DNA of 64,000 nucleotides, from assembly GCF_000708755.2 (NCBI RefSeq), contig NZ_JGVU02000005.1, forward strand, positions 248,001-312,000, written 5' to 3'. Shown here in pieces: positions 39,558-47,454 of the stretch (positions are counted from its first letter, which is position 1; each line of letters begins with the position of its first letter). The translations under genes and the position numbers were made by a program. The notes beneath the pieces were generated by a model. It made no database searches. It had not been told where the DNA came from and saw nothing but the letters and a program-made list of their open reading frames with translations. The stretch comes from Metabacillus indicus LMG 22858 (GTDB lineage: Bacteria; Bacillota; Bacilli; Bacillales; Bacillaceae).

Positions 39558-40181
39558 ATGTATGTTATGAAACAAAGCGGGTGGCTTGAGGTCATCTGCG
39601 GAAGCATGTTCTCAGGTAAATCTGAAGAACTGATCAGAAGAGTCCGCCGTGCGCAGTTTGCCAAGCAGGAAGTGAAAGTATTCAAGCCTGCCATCGACAA
39701 TCGCTACAGTGAAGATGAGGTTGTTTCGCATAATGGCACGGCCGTCATCAGTCATGCCGTTGCTTCTTCAAGCGACCTTTTTAAATACATTACACCAGAA
39801 ACAGACGTGATTGCGGTTGATGAAGTGCAATTTTTTGACGACGAAATTGTCCAGGTCATCACATCACTTGCCAACCAGGGCTACCGCGTCATCGCTGCAG
39901 GGCTTGACCAGGATTTCAGAGGAGAGCCATTTGGCACCGTTCCTGCGTTAATGGCCGTTGCGGAGCTTGTCACAAAGCTTCAGGCCGTCTGTTCAGTGTG
40001 CGGTTCACCAGCTAGCAGAACGCAGAGGCTGATCAACGGAAAGCCTGCATCCTACCATGATCCGATCATACTGGTCGGTGCTTCTGAATCGTACGAACCA
40101 AGATGCCGCCACCACCACGAGGTGCCGGAAAAGCCGGCTCAGTCAAAACAATCAGAGCCGGAAACTCAAAATTTGTCATAA
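39558..40181 (+). CDS. tdk: Thymidine kinase
   Basis: Phosphorylates thymidine with ATP in nucleoside salvage. It has 207 residues, type II. The P-loop GSMFSGKS is at residues 15-22, the Walker B-like DEVQFF near 91, and a C-terminal zinc site is formed by CSVCG and CRHHHE. ATG 39558 (MYVMKQSG) follows GGGGAGG by 8 bases; the frame extends upstream without support. It follows rpmE as in other bacilli. Confidence 0.96.
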   Translation: MYVMKQSGWLEVICGSMFSGKSEELIRRVRRAQFAKQEVKVFKPAIDNRYSEDEVVSHNGTAVISHAVASSSDLFKYITPETDVIAVDEVQFFDDEIVQVITSLANQGYRVIAAGLDQDFRGEPFGTVPALMAVAELVTKLQAVCSVCGSPASRTQRLINGKPASYHDPIILVGASESYEPRCRHHHEVPEKPAQSKQSEPETQNLS

Positions 40182-40186
40182 AGATG

Positions 40187-40222
40187 AAAGCTGCCCCAAT
40201 TTTTCAAAGGGCAGCTTTTTTT
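40187..40222 (+). terminator. Rho-independent terminator of tdk
   Basis: AAAGCTGCCC (40187) pairs with GGGCAGCTTT (40209) around a 12-base loop, with a T-tract. Confidence 0.93.
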
Positions 40223-40260
40223 CATACTCTTTTGGGCACCTTACAAATGGAGGTGTTTTT

Positions 40261-40671
40261 ATGAAAATGTTATGGATCCTTTTTTTAATCCTGGTTCTCG
40301 GGGCATGCGACAATCCATCAAATCAATCAGAGATACAGCCTGAATCAGACAAAGGAAGCGAACTGAAGAGGACAGGGGAGGGTGTTTCAAACAACAGGGG
40401 AACAACCGAGCAGAACCCGAACTTTCTGAATCTGTCCAAAAACAGGGAGCAGAATGAGGATGAAAAGGATAAGCTTCATGAGGTCATCCGCAATGACCCG
40501 TCATTGAAAATTGAGAACATCACGATGAACGGCGGGAAAATCAGCGTGGATGTTGTGTCCTCAAAAGAGATGTCTGATCATGAAATGGCGGATAAACAGA
40601 AAGAACTTCAGAGAAAAATGCAGAACATCATCCCGAGATATGACGTCCACGTCGACTTGGAGGCAAAATAA
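40261..40671 (+). CDS. Small hypothetical lipoprotein
   Basis: A 136-residue secreted lipoprotein of unknown function. The signal peptide is short (MKMLWILFLILVLGAC) and ends in the lipobox LGAC, so Cys16 would be lipid-modified and the protein anchored outside the membrane. Residues 17-60 are rich in Asn, Gln, Ser and Glu and probably disordered; the last 65 form a small alpha/beta domain with IENITMNGGKISVDVVS. TGGAGGT precedes ATG 40261. It is a single gene between two terminators, and I found no family. Confidence 0.85.
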   Translation: MKMLWILFLILVLGACDNPSNQSEIQPESDKGSELKRTGEGVSNNRGTTEQNPNFLNLSKNREQNEDEKDKLHEVIRNDPSLKIENITMNGGKISVDVVSSKEMSDHEMADKQKELQRKMQNIIPRYDVHVDLEAK

Positions 40672-40700
40672 AAAACTCGTTTCTGTTTAAACGAGTTTTT
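40671..40700. terminator. Bidirectional terminator between lipoprotein gene and racA
   Basis: AAAAACTCGTTT pairs with AAACGAGTTTTT; T-tracts on both strands serve the two convergent genes. Confidence 0.93.
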
Positions 40701-40707
40701 GTTTTTT

Positions 40708-41229
40708 TTAGAAGCTGAAAAGAGAACTGATCAGACTTCTTCTTTTTTGTTTTTTAGGCGGTTTTACATGGTCAAACACGAGCGCGTGCTCCATCGGATG
40801 CTTTTCTTTCTGCTTTTCAAGTGTCTCTACCTTAGCTTCAAGCTCTTCAATGCGGCTGTTCAATTCTTCGATTTCTCTCCGGTGCTGCAGCAGCTGATAG
40901 GAGACGACGCTGTCTGCCTTGCTGCTGATTTTTTGATCCAGTGCCTTAAGCTTTTGCATGATTTCTTCATAATTAAGATCAGCGGGGGGCGCTTCCGCTA
41001 TTTTTACGACCGCTTTTCTAGGCGGTTTTTTCTCCGTTACTTTTACTTCCTGAAAAAGAATCCCCTTACCCAGCTGATCCTTAATATCACGAAGTGTGCC
41101 AATGTCCTCTTCTGTAAAAAAGTAATGACCAAGCTCATTGCGCTCCATTTGAAGATTCAGCTGCTTCACCCAGCGCTGAACGGTTTTCGGCGAAACACCC
41201 AGCAGTTTGGCAACCTGGCTTGTATTCAT
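40708..41229 (-). CDS. racA: Chromosome-anchoring protein RacA
   Basis: Bridges origin-proximal DNA to the cell pole during sporulation by binding DNA and the polar protein DivIVA. It has 173 residues: an N-terminal MerR-like helix-turn-helix (MNTSQVAKLLGVSPKTVQRWV), a linker with Lys and Pro, a coiled coil at about 90-145 (ADSVVSYQLLQHRREIEELN...), and a basic C-terminus (KPPKKQKRRS). ATG 41229 is preferred to 41235, because AAGGGGG abuts the first and is 7 bases from the second. In B. subtilis racA also neighbours ywkD and prfA. Confidence 0.92.
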   Translation of the reverse strand: MNTSQVAKLLGVSPKTVQRWVKQLNLQMERNELGHYFFTEEDIGTLRDIKDQLGKGILFQEVKVTEKKPPRKAVVKIAEAPPADLNYEEIMQKLKALDQKISSKADSVVSYQLLQHRREIEELNSRIEELEAKVETLEKQKEKHPMEHALVFDHVKPPKKQKRRSLISSLFSF

Positions 41230-41383
41230 CTCCATTCCCCCTTGTCCAGTTTTCCCGAAACATACAAAACACGATGATCAACATGTTCGATAAGAGAAAG
41301 TCCGATCCCTTCCGGCCAGACAAAAGAAGAATCAATTCGCCAAAGAAAGTGCTGATTTTACGAATTCCGCAAGCTCTTTCGAC

Positions 41384-41770
41384 TTAATCCTCATACAGCT
41401 CAAGCGGCAGCCCGTCCGGATCCTGGAAAAACGTAAACTTCCTGTCTGTAAACTCATCCACCCGGATCGGTTCTGTCTCAATGCCAAGCGCATTCAGCTC
41501 TGCGACTGCGTCATCTATATTTTCAACAGAGAAAGCAAGGTGTCTGAGACCTGCCGCCTCAGGACGCGAAGGGCGCTCCGGCGGGGAAGGAAAAGAAAAC
41601 AGTTCAATTTGAGTGTGATCACAGACAGCCAGATCAAGCTTGTATGAATCTCTTTCTGCCCTGTAAGCCTCGTTTAGAATGCCAAAACCAAGCTTGTTCA
41701 CATAAAAATCCTTTGAAACCTCATAATCTGTACAAATAATGGCGATGTGGTGCACTTTTTTGATGTTCAT
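41384..41770 (-). CDS. ywkD: Glyoxalase/VOC family protein YwkD
   Basis: A 128-residue protein of the vicinal oxygen chelate superfamily, single-domain and probably dimeric. The metal ligands are visible: HHIAIICTD near 6-14 (His), QIELFSFP near 55 (Glu), LRHLAFSVENID near 74 (His) and GLPLELYED at the end (Glu). It is often named lactoylglutathione lyase-like, but Bacillus lacks glutathione, so the substrate is open. ATG 41770 follows AAAGGGAC; a longer in-frame reading into the repeat element upstream is not supported. Confidence 0.88.
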   Translation of the reverse strand: MNIKKVHHIAIICTDYEVSKDFYVNKLGFGILNEAYRAERDSYKLDLAVCDHTQIELFSFPSPPERPSRPEAAGLRHLAFSVENIDDAVAELNALGIETEPIRVDEFTDRKFTFFQDPDGLPLELYED

Positions 41771-41790
41771 TTTATTGTCCCTTTCTTTTT

Positions 41791-41912
41791 CAGTGTCCAG
41801 CTCCATCGCCCAAACCTTCCGTCAGAACAAAATCCCCCGAAAAGTCTAAACCCGGACTTTCCGTGTGATTTCTTATCTGACTGCCAGGCCTGAACAGTCG
41901 GCTCCGCTTTTC
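41791..41912 (+). repeat. Intergenic repeat element, family B, copy 2
   Basis: Begins CAGTGTCCAGCTCCA and ends GGCTCCGCTTTTC; it aligns throughout with the copy at 20986-21106. The central AAAGTC/GACTTT hairpin is kept, while flanking stems have changed (TCAGA with TCTGA here). It lies between divergent ywkD and prfA, ending 14 bases before the prfA promoter. Confidence 0.82.
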
Positions 41913-41925
41913 CCGTAATTTGCTT

Positions 41926-41954
41926 TTGACGCTTTCAATAACCTATACTATAAT
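41926..41954 (+). promoter_or_regulatory. Sigma-A promoter of prfA-prmC
   Basis: TTGACG and TATAAT with a 17-base spacer, 35 bases before the prfA start codon. Confidence 0.88.
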
Positions 41955-41988
41955 TATAACGTTATGGACGAAAATAGAGGTGAATAAC

Positions 41989-43059
41989 GTGCTGGACCGC
42001 TTACAATCCGTAGAAGACCGCTACGAAAAGCTAAACGGACTACTGATGGATCCTGATATTATCAACGATTCAAAGAAGCTCCGCGAATATTCAAAAGAAC
42101 AATCCGATTTGCAGGAAACAGTTGACGTATACCGTGAATATAAATCAGTAAAAGAACAGATTGACGACGCCAAAGCCATGCTTGATGACAAGCTTGACGC
42201 TGACATGCGCGACATGGTGAAGGAGGAGCTTTCTGAGCTGCAGTCACAGGAGAAAGACCTGGCTGCACGCCTGAAGATTCTTCTGATTCCAAAGGACCCG
42301 AACGATGACAAAAACGTTATCATGGAGATCCGCGGCGCTGCAGGCGGAGATGAGGCAGCTCTGTTTGCAGGAGACCTTTACCGCATGTACAGCCGTTTTG
42401 CCGAAGCTCAAGGGTGGAAGACAGAAGTTATGGAAGCCAACACTACCGGTGTCGGCGGCTATAAAGAGATCATCTTTATGATCAATGGAAACGGCGCATT
42501 CTCGAAGCTAAAATATGAAAACGGTGCACACCGTGTGCAGCGTGTCCCTGAAACAGAATCCGGCGGAAGAATTCACACGTCCACAGCGACGGTTGTCTGC
42601 CTTCCGGAAGCGGAGGAAGTGGAAGTGGAAATTCACGATAAAGATATCCGCGTCGATACATTTACTTCAAGCGGACCGGGCGGACAGAGTGTCAACACGA
42701 CAATGTCGGCCGTACGCCTGACGCATTTGCCGACAGGAACAGTGGTGTCCTGCCAGGATGAAAAGTCACAGATTAAAAACAAAGAAAAAGCCATGAAAGT
42801 ACTTCGCGCGCGCGTATATGACAAATTCCAGCGCGAGGCACAGGCTGAATACGATCAAAACCGCAAGCTTGCTGTTGGAACAGGTGACCGTTCAGAACGG
42901 ATCCGCACGTACAACTTCCCGCAAAACCGTGTAACAGACCACCGCATTGGCCTGACGATCCAAAAGCTTGATCAAATTCTGCAGGGGAAACTGGATGAGT
43001 TTGTCGATGCTCTAATCGTAGAGGATCAGTCAAGCAGACTCGACCAGGCAGACCGTTAA
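41989..43059 (+). CDS. prfA: Peptide chain release factor 1
   Basis: Recognises UAA and UAG and triggers release of the finished peptide. It has 356 residues from GTG 41989, with AGAGGTGA upstream; the sequence before that start is not part of the protein. The codon-reading PxT motif is Pro-Glu-Thr in RVPETESGG near 187-189, and the catalytic GGQ is in [12 protein letters not shown] near 231-233, whose glutamine is methylated by PrmC encoded next. Confidence 0.97.
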   Translation: MLDRLQSVEDRYEKLNGLLMDPDIINDSKKLREYSKEQSDLQETVDVYREYKSVKEQIDDAKAMLDDKLDADMRDMVKEELSELQSQEKDLAARLKILLIPKDPNDDKNVIMEIRGAAGGDEAALFAGDLYRMYSRFAEAQGWKTEVMEANTTGVGGYKEIIFMINGNGAFSKLKYENGAHRVQRVPETESGGRIHTSTATVVCLPEAEEVEVEIHDKDIRVDTFTSSGPGGQSVNTTMSAVRLTHLPTGTVVSCQDEKSQIKNKEKAMKVLRARVYDKFQREAQAEYDQNRKLAVGTGDRSERIRTYNFPQNRVTDHRIGLTIQKLDQILQGKLDEFVDALIVEDQSSRLDQADR

Positions 43060-43061
43060 GC

Positions 43062-43934
43062 ATGATTAAGGTGTACGAAGCCCTGAAGTGGGCTTCTTCT
43101 TTTTTGGCAGAAGCAGAGCGTGATCATAATGCGGGAGAGCTCCTGCTTCGCCACCATCTGAACATGAGCCGTTCGGAAATGCTTGCCTCCTTGAGGATGG
43201 ACCTGCCCGACGGAGTCTGGGAACCATTCAAAGCAGACGTTCACCGTCATGCAGATGGAGTTCCTGTACAGCACATGATTGGATCAGAAGAGTTTTACGG
43301 CCGTTCATTTACGGTCAATAAAGAAGTGTTAATTCCGCGCCCTGAAACAGAGGAACTGGTTGAGGGGATTTTGCTTAAAGCGAAAAGCCTGTTTAAAGGC
43401 TATGATACGATTGCCGCAGCCGACATTGGGACAGGCAGCGGAGCCATTGCGATTTCCCTTGCACTTGAAAATCCGGCTTTTAAAGTAAGGGCTGTCGATA
43501 TCGCACCAGAATCCCTCGAAGTCGCAAGCATGAACGCAGAAAGCCTTGGGGCTGAAGTGGAATTCATGCATGGAGACTTGCTTGCGCCGCTGATGGAAAG
43601 CGGAACGAAAATGGATGTGGTTGTCTCAAACCCTCCTTATATCCCGGATGCAGAAGTGCTTGAGCTTTCACCGGTCGTAAGGGACCATGAACCCCACCGC
43701 GCCCTTGCAGGCGGAGCGGACGGACTGGACTTTTACCGCAGACTGGCAGCTGACATCCCGCGCGTCATCAGTACGCGTGCCTTGATTGCATTCGAAGTCG
43801 GAGCCGGACAGGGCGAAGACGTTAAAGCGCTGCTGCTGGAACAGCTTCCGCACGCACAGGCTGAAGTTAGATACGACATCAACGGCAAGGACAGAATGGT
43901 ATTTGCTGTTGTAGAAGGAGCGCCTCATGATTGA
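43062..43934 (+). CDS. prmC: Release factor glutamine methyltransferase PrmC
   Basis: Methylates the glutamine of the GGQ motif of release factors with S-adenosylmethionine. It has 290 residues. The N-terminal helical domain binds the substrate; the Rossmann methyltransferase domain has ADIGTGSGAIAI near 121-132 and the catalytic NPPY at 190-193. It starts 2 bases after the prfA stop with no good ribosome-binding site, so translation is probably coupled. The stop codon lies inside the terminator stem. Confidence 0.96.
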   Translation: MIKVYEALKWASSFLAEAERDHNAGELLLRHHLNMSRSEMLASLRMDLPDGVWEPFKADVHRHADGVPVQHMIGSEEFYGRSFTVNKEVLIPRPETEELVEGILLKAKSLFKGYDTIAAADIGTGSGAIAISLALENPAFKVRAVDIAPESLEVASMNAESLGAEVEFMHGDLLAPLMESGTKMDVVVSNPPYIPDAEVLELSPVVRDHEPHRALAGGADGLDFYRRLAADIPRVISTRALIAFEVGAGQGEDVKALLLEQLPHAQAEVRYDINGKDRMVFAVVEGAPHD

Positions 43935-43947
43935 GGCGATTTTTTTT
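43921..43947 (+). terminator. Rho-independent terminator of prfA-prmC
   Basis: CGCCTCA (43921) pairs with TGAGGCG (43932), then A and eight T. The 5' arm is coding sequence and the stop codon TGA begins the 3' arm. Confidence 0.94.
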
Positions 43948-44170
43948 ACACCCAAACCCCATCCCAACCCCTAACTACCTCTTTTTCTAGCAAGATCTTG
44001 GGCATTTATCAGTTGATTTTTTCACTTGATTTGCCTTCCTGGACTGCATAGGACAGCTCAATCTCCCATATACACGAAACAACACTCCAAAAAAATAGAT
44101 TACTAGTTTTCAAAAAGCTAGTTTAAGATTCTGCCTCCCTGTCCATACTGGTTGCTAGAAGGGGATGGTG

Positions 44171-44902
44171 ATGAAAATGAAGAAACATTATATGGCATTT
44201 ATATATATTTCATTATTAATGATCGGGGCGGTTATGAACGTTTATAAGGAGCCGCTTGCAGCCGGGGCGCAGCAGGTGAATGAGGCGGTTGTCATTCCGG
44301 AAGAGGCGATTCGCCTGCGGATTCTTGCAAATAGTGATTCTGAAGAGGATCAGGTGCTGAAGCGCAAGATCCGCGATGAGGTAAACAAGGAAATCACTGT
44401 TTGGGTTGAGAAGCTGACATCGGTTGAAGAGGCAAGAGAGCTGATCAAGTCAAGGCTTCCTGAGATTGAGAAGATTGTCCAGGCGACACTTGTGAGAGAG
44501 AACATGGTTCAGGAGTTTACGGTTGATTTCAATAATGTAAGCTTTCCGACGAAGATGTACGGCAGCTACATTTACCCTGCCGGTGATTATGAAGCGATTT
44601 TGATTACGCTCGGCGAAGGAAAAGGCGCTAACTGGTGGTGTGTACTGTTCCCGCCTCTATGTTTCCTTGATTTTTCAAACGGGCAGGCAGTTCAGGCAGC
44701 TGAACTTGAGGAAGAAGCGGCGCCTGCTGCTGAAGAGGCAGATGCATCTGAGGAGCTTGCTTCATTGCTTGCAGATGAAGAAGAGACAGTGGAAAAAGCA
44801 TCTGAAGAGATGACTTCCCTGATTGTGGATGAAGAAGAGGAAAAAGAACAAGTAGAAGTGAAATTCTTTTTAGTAGAGTGGTTTGAAGGAGTATTTTCCT
44901 GA
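44171..44902 (+). CDS. spoIIR: Stage II sporulation protein SpoIIR
   Basis: Secreted signalling protein made in the forespore that activates the SpoIIGA protease, which processes pro-sigma-E in the mother cell. About 243 residues. There is an N-terminal hydrophobic signal (YMAFIYISLLMIGAVMNVY), then the conserved domain with RLRILANSDSEEDQ near 46, YPAGDYEAILITLGEGKGANWWCVLFPPLCF near 135. After that comes an unusual Glu/Ala-rich acidic tract (about 175-230). ATG 44171 follows AAGGGG by 7 bases. A sigma-F promoter is expected but I could not place one. Confidence 0.95.
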   Translation: MKMKKHYMAFIYISLLMIGAVMNVYKEPLAAGAQQVNEAVVIPEEAIRLRILANSDSEEDQVLKRKIRDEVNKEITVWVEKLTSVEEARELIKSRLPEIEKIVQATLVRENMVQEFTVDFNNVSFPTKMYGSYIYPAGDYEAILITLGEGKGANWWCVLFPPLCFLDFSNGQAVQAAELEEEAAPAAEEADASEELASLLADEEETVEKASEEMTSLIVDEEEEKEQVEVKFFLVEWFEGVFS

Positions 44903-44904
44903 AA

Positions 44905-44936
44905 GGCGTACGGTTTGACCGTGCGTCTCTCTTTTT
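44905..44936 (+). terminator. Rho-independent terminator of spoIIR
   Basis: GGCGTACGG (44905) pairs with CCGTGCGTC (44919), counting two G-U pairs, followed by a T-rich tail. Confidence 0.88.
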
Positions 44937-45019
44937 TTCAATACTGGAATATATCTCGGGTCATATCCCATCATTTTTCGTCATAGAGTTGAAGTAGAAA
45001 CGAAAAACGGGGGGATTGG

Positions 45020-45460
45020 ATGTACTATCAGTTAAGAATTGCTGGAAAAAAGGATGTACAGGCTATAAAAGCGTTTATTGAGAAAGCCGGCTTGAGATCG
45101 GACGGAATAGAAGAGTTTGTGGAGTATTTTGCCCTCCTAGAGAGTGATGGACAGATCACGGCTACGCTTGGTGTTGAACCGGTCGGAGGAGACGGCCTGC
45201 TGCGCTCGCTTGCGGTTTCGGAGTCTATGAACCAGGCCCACCTGCTTTCTCTTTTTGAAAGTGTTTATGCGCTCGCGAAAGAGAAGGGGTTGGGGAGCTG
45301 TTACCTTGTGGCAAACAGCAGGAGTGCAGTAGATTTTCTAAACATCATTGGCTTTCAGGCTGTGGAAAAAGAGAACATTCCGCAGCATTTGCTGCAGTCA
45401 GCGCATTTTAAGGAGTCTTTCAGCAAGGAACATGCAGAAGTGATGGCAAAAACATCCTGA
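45020..45460 (+). CDS. ywlB: GNAT-like acetyltransferase YwlB
   Basis: A 146-residue protein with the GNAT acetyltransferase fold, like B. subtilis YwlB at this place. The fold is shown by SDGQITATLGVEPVGGDGLLRSLAVSE (strands beta4 region) and ANSRSAVDFLNIIGFQ near 93-108. The acetyl-CoA loop is not a clear Q/RxxGxG/A, so activity is uncertain. CGGGGGGATT precedes ATG 45020. It ends just before the DnaA-box cluster, whose palindrome could be its terminator. Confidence 0.82.
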   Translation: MYYQLRIAGKKDVQAIKAFIEKAGLRSDGIEEFVEYFALLESDGQITATLGVEPVGGDGLLRSLAVSESMNQAHLLSLFESVYALAKEKGLGSCYLVANSRSAVDFLNIIGFQAVEKENIPQHLLQSAHFKESFSKEHAEVMAKTS

Positions 45461-45497
45461 TGTGGATATATCCACATAGTTATCCACTAATTCACTC

Positions 45498-45535
45498 GCC
45501 TTATCCACATTTTGTGGATAAGGCTTGTATTCTTT
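45498..45535 (+). terminator. Palindrome of two DnaA boxes, possible ywlB terminator
   Basis: GCCTTATCCACA and TGTGGATAAGGC form a perfect 12-bp stem with a TTT loop, followed by TTGTATTCTTTT. As RNA it would fold into a terminator-like hairpin; as DNA it is two divergent DnaA boxes. Both may apply. Confidence 0.55.
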
Positions 45536-45553
45536 TAGGGGTTCTTTTATACT
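45525..45553 (+). promoter_or_regulatory. Sigma-A promoter of ywlC
   Basis: TTGTAT and TATACT with a 17-base spacer. The -35 element abuts the DnaA-box palindrome, and further boxes lie downstream of the start, so bound DnaA would act on this promoter. Confidence 0.7.
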
Positions 45554-45623
45554 TTCATGAGGAATGAATGAAAAGTGCGGGAAATACTAAGTTATTCACA
45601 TGTTAGACAGGAGAGTAAGAAAA

Positions 45624-46664
45624 ATGAAGACAAATGTTTGGATTGTGGATAATTTGGAGGATTTATCTTCAAGTTATCCACAAATTGCACAGGCAGCAGC
45701 ACAATTAAGGGAAAATGAGGTTGTTGCTTTTCCTACGGAGACCGTTTACGGCCTTGGCGCCAACGCAAAATCGGACGAAGCTGTGGGTAAAATCTATGAG
45801 GCGAAAGGCAGACCGAGTGATAATCCACTGATTGTCCACATCGCATCCATTAAGCAGCTGCATGAAGTTGCGGCGCATGTGCCTGTTTATGTGGATAAAT
45901 TGATTGAGGCTCTTTGGCCGGGGCCAATTACATTTGTATTGCCTAAAAAAGCCGGTTTGTCAGACCGTGTAACAGCGGGGCTTGATACAGTCGCAGTGAG
46001 AATGCCGGATCATCCGCTTGCGCTTGCTCTTATAAAGGAAGCGAATCTTCCAGTAGCAGCACCGAGTGCGAATCTCTCGGGAAAACCAAGCCCGACGCGC
46101 GCGTCACATGTATTTGATGATTTAAATGGAAGAATTGCCGGAATCGTAGACGGCGGTTCAACAGGCGTAGGCGTGGAATCCACCGTTTTGGACTGTACAC
46201 AGCAAATCCCTGTCATCCTGAGACCGGGCGGCGTTACAAAGGAACAGCTCCAAGCACTGATTGGAGAAGTGACCGTTGACCAGGCGCTGACCGACGAGAC
46301 ACAGGCGCCGAAATCACCGGGAATGAAATATACACACTATGCCCCAGCTGCACCGATGACGATTGTTGACGGCACCCCTTCTTTCCTTCAGGGATTAATC
46401 AGCGAGGCAAAAAGCGAAGGGAAAAAAGTCGGCGTTCTCTCTGCAAAAGAGACGGCAGGAAACTATGAGGCAGATGTGGTCTTTTCCTGCGGAAGCAGAG
46501 CAAATATGCACACAGTCGCTTCAGAGCTTTATGACGTTCTAAGAGCATTTAATGAAACGGATGTAGACTGTATTTTCAGCGAAAGTTTTTCGTCCGCCGG
46601 TGTGGGCCAGGCAGTGATGAACAGGCTCATGAAGGCGGCCGGCCACCGTTTAATAAAGGAATAG
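45624..46664 (+). CDS. ywlC: Threonylcarbamoyl-AMP synthase (Sua5/YwlC)
   Basis: Makes threonylcarbamoyl-AMP from threonine, bicarbonate and ATP for the t6A base of tRNAs decoding ANN codons. It has 346 residues, equal to B. subtilis YwlC. An N-terminal YrdC domain contains VVAFPTETVYGLGA near 33-46, KGRPSDNPL near 63 and PSANLSGKPSPT near 142-153; a C-terminal Sua5 domain follows SPGMKYTHYAP near 231. ATG 45624 follows AGGAGAG by 8 bases. Two DnaA boxes lie within its first 60 bases. Confidence 0.96.
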   Translation: MKTNVWIVDNLEDLSSSYPQIAQAAAQLRENEVVAFPTETVYGLGANAKSDEAVGKIYEAKGRPSDNPLIVHIASIKQLHEVAAHVPVYVDKLIEALWPGPITFVLPKKAGLSDRVTAGLDTVAVRMPDHPLALALIKEANLPVAAPSANLSGKPSPTRASHVFDDLNGRIAGIVDGGSTGVGVESTVLDCTQQIPVILRPGGVTKEQLQALIGEVTVDQALTDETQAPKSPGMKYTHYAPAAPMTIVDGTPSFLQGLISEAKSEGKKVGVLSAKETAGNYEADVVFSCGSRANMHTVASELYDVLRAFNETDVDCIFSESFSSAGVGQAVMNRLMKAAGHRLIKE

Positions 46665-46699
46665 GGCGAATGATCCAAACCGGAAAATAGAAATGTTCT

Positions 46700-46750
46700 A
46701 AGCCTTCCCGGACATGCATAAGTTTGATTGAGGCGTGTCCGGGGAGGCTT
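46700..46750 (+). promoter_or_regulatory. 18-bp hairpin enclosing the mntP ribosome-binding site
   Basis: The arm 46700-46717 (AAGCCTTCCCGGACATGC) pairs with 46733-46750 (GCGTGTCCGGGGAGGCTT) in 18 unbroken pairs, two of them G-U, around a 15-base loop. The Shine-Dalgarno GGGGAGG (46741-46747) is inside the 3' arm and the ATG is at 46755. There is no T-tract, so it looks like a translation control element, although weak termination after ywlC is possible. Confidence 0.75.
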
Positions 46751-46754
46751 GTAT

Positions 46755-47312
46755 ATGAATCTGGAAGCATTGATTGGCGAACTGATTACGTTATTTATGA
46801 TGGCGTTTGCGCTTGGAATGGATGCATTTTCGGTCGGACTTGGCATGGGGATGATCAAACTCAGGCTTCGGCAGATTTTTTATATTGGCCTGACAATCGG
46901 CCTGTTTCATATATGGATGCCGCTCGCCGGCATGTGGATCGGCAAAGTGCTCTCAGGAACATTTGGCCATATTGCTTCGCTTGCAGGCGGGGCGCTGCTT
47001 ATCATTCTTGGCGTCCAGATGATTCTGGCCTCGTTTAAAAAGGACCAGGAATCAATGATCACTCCAGTTGGATTCGGCTTGCTTTTTTTCGCGCTGAGTG
47101 TCAGCTTAGACAGTTTTTCAGTTGGCCTGACGCTTGGGATTTACGGGGCAAGAACGCTTTTGACCATTTTGATGTTTGGTGTTGTGAGTATGCTTCTCAC
47201 GTGGACCGGCCTGCTGATTGGCAGACGCGTACAAACTTGGCTTGGTACATACGGCGAAGCGCTTGGCGGCAGTATCCTGCTTGGCTTTGGACTGAAGCTT
47301 ATTTTTCCAATG
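46755..47312 (+). CDS. mntP: Manganese efflux protein MntP
   Basis: A 185-residue membrane protein with six predicted helices that exports manganese. Two homologous halves each carry the metal-binding aspartate motif: [14 protein letters not shown] near 19-32 and [14 protein letters not shown] near 112-125. The start ATG 46755 (MNLEALIGE) follows GGGGAGG by 7 bases; the longer in-frame reading from TTG 46728 begins inside the hairpin loop. Its ribosome-binding site is buried in the hairpin before it, so synthesis is probably conditional. Confidence 0.93.
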
Positions 47313-47320
47313 TAGAAAAG

Positions 47321-47342
47321 GGTCCGGAAACGGGCTTTTTTT
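47321..47342 (+). terminator. Rho-independent terminator of mntP
   Basis: GGTCCG and CGGGCT pair around a GAAA tetraloop, followed by seven T. Confidence 0.82.
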
Positions 47343-47454
47343 GTGCGTTAAAATCGGCATAACTTCTATTTTTTTCATGCAAAAATGATAAGAAGCCCGG
47401 TCACTATGTTCCCGGCGTTTTTCAGGTTATAATAACAGAAAAGGGGGAACACGA

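Larger units (their letters stand above)
45461..45682. promoter_or_regulatory. DnaA-box cluster around the ywlC promoter and start
   Basis: Exact TTATCCACA boxes or their complements lie at 45501-45509, 45513-45521, 45644-45652 and 45674-45682; TTATTCACA is at 45592-45600. One-mismatch boxes are at 45461-45469, 45468-45476 and 45480-45488. Another exact box is inside ywlC at 45890-45898. In B. subtilis a DnaA-box cluster is known at ywlC, so this one is conserved in place. Confidence 0.88.

Noticed and set aside
40699-41277. 192-residue plus-strand frame opposite racA
   Set aside because: A Phe/Leu-rich shadow of the Lys/Glu-rich coiled coil of racA; the minus-strand product has a recognised family.
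44045-44078. Sigma-F promoter of spoIIR
   Set aside because: TGCATA at 44045 fits the -35, but nothing at the right distance fits the -10 well enough.
45600-45623. Start of ywlC at ATG 45600
   Set aside because: No ribosome-binding site; ATG 45624 has AGGAGAG at good distance and matches the family length.
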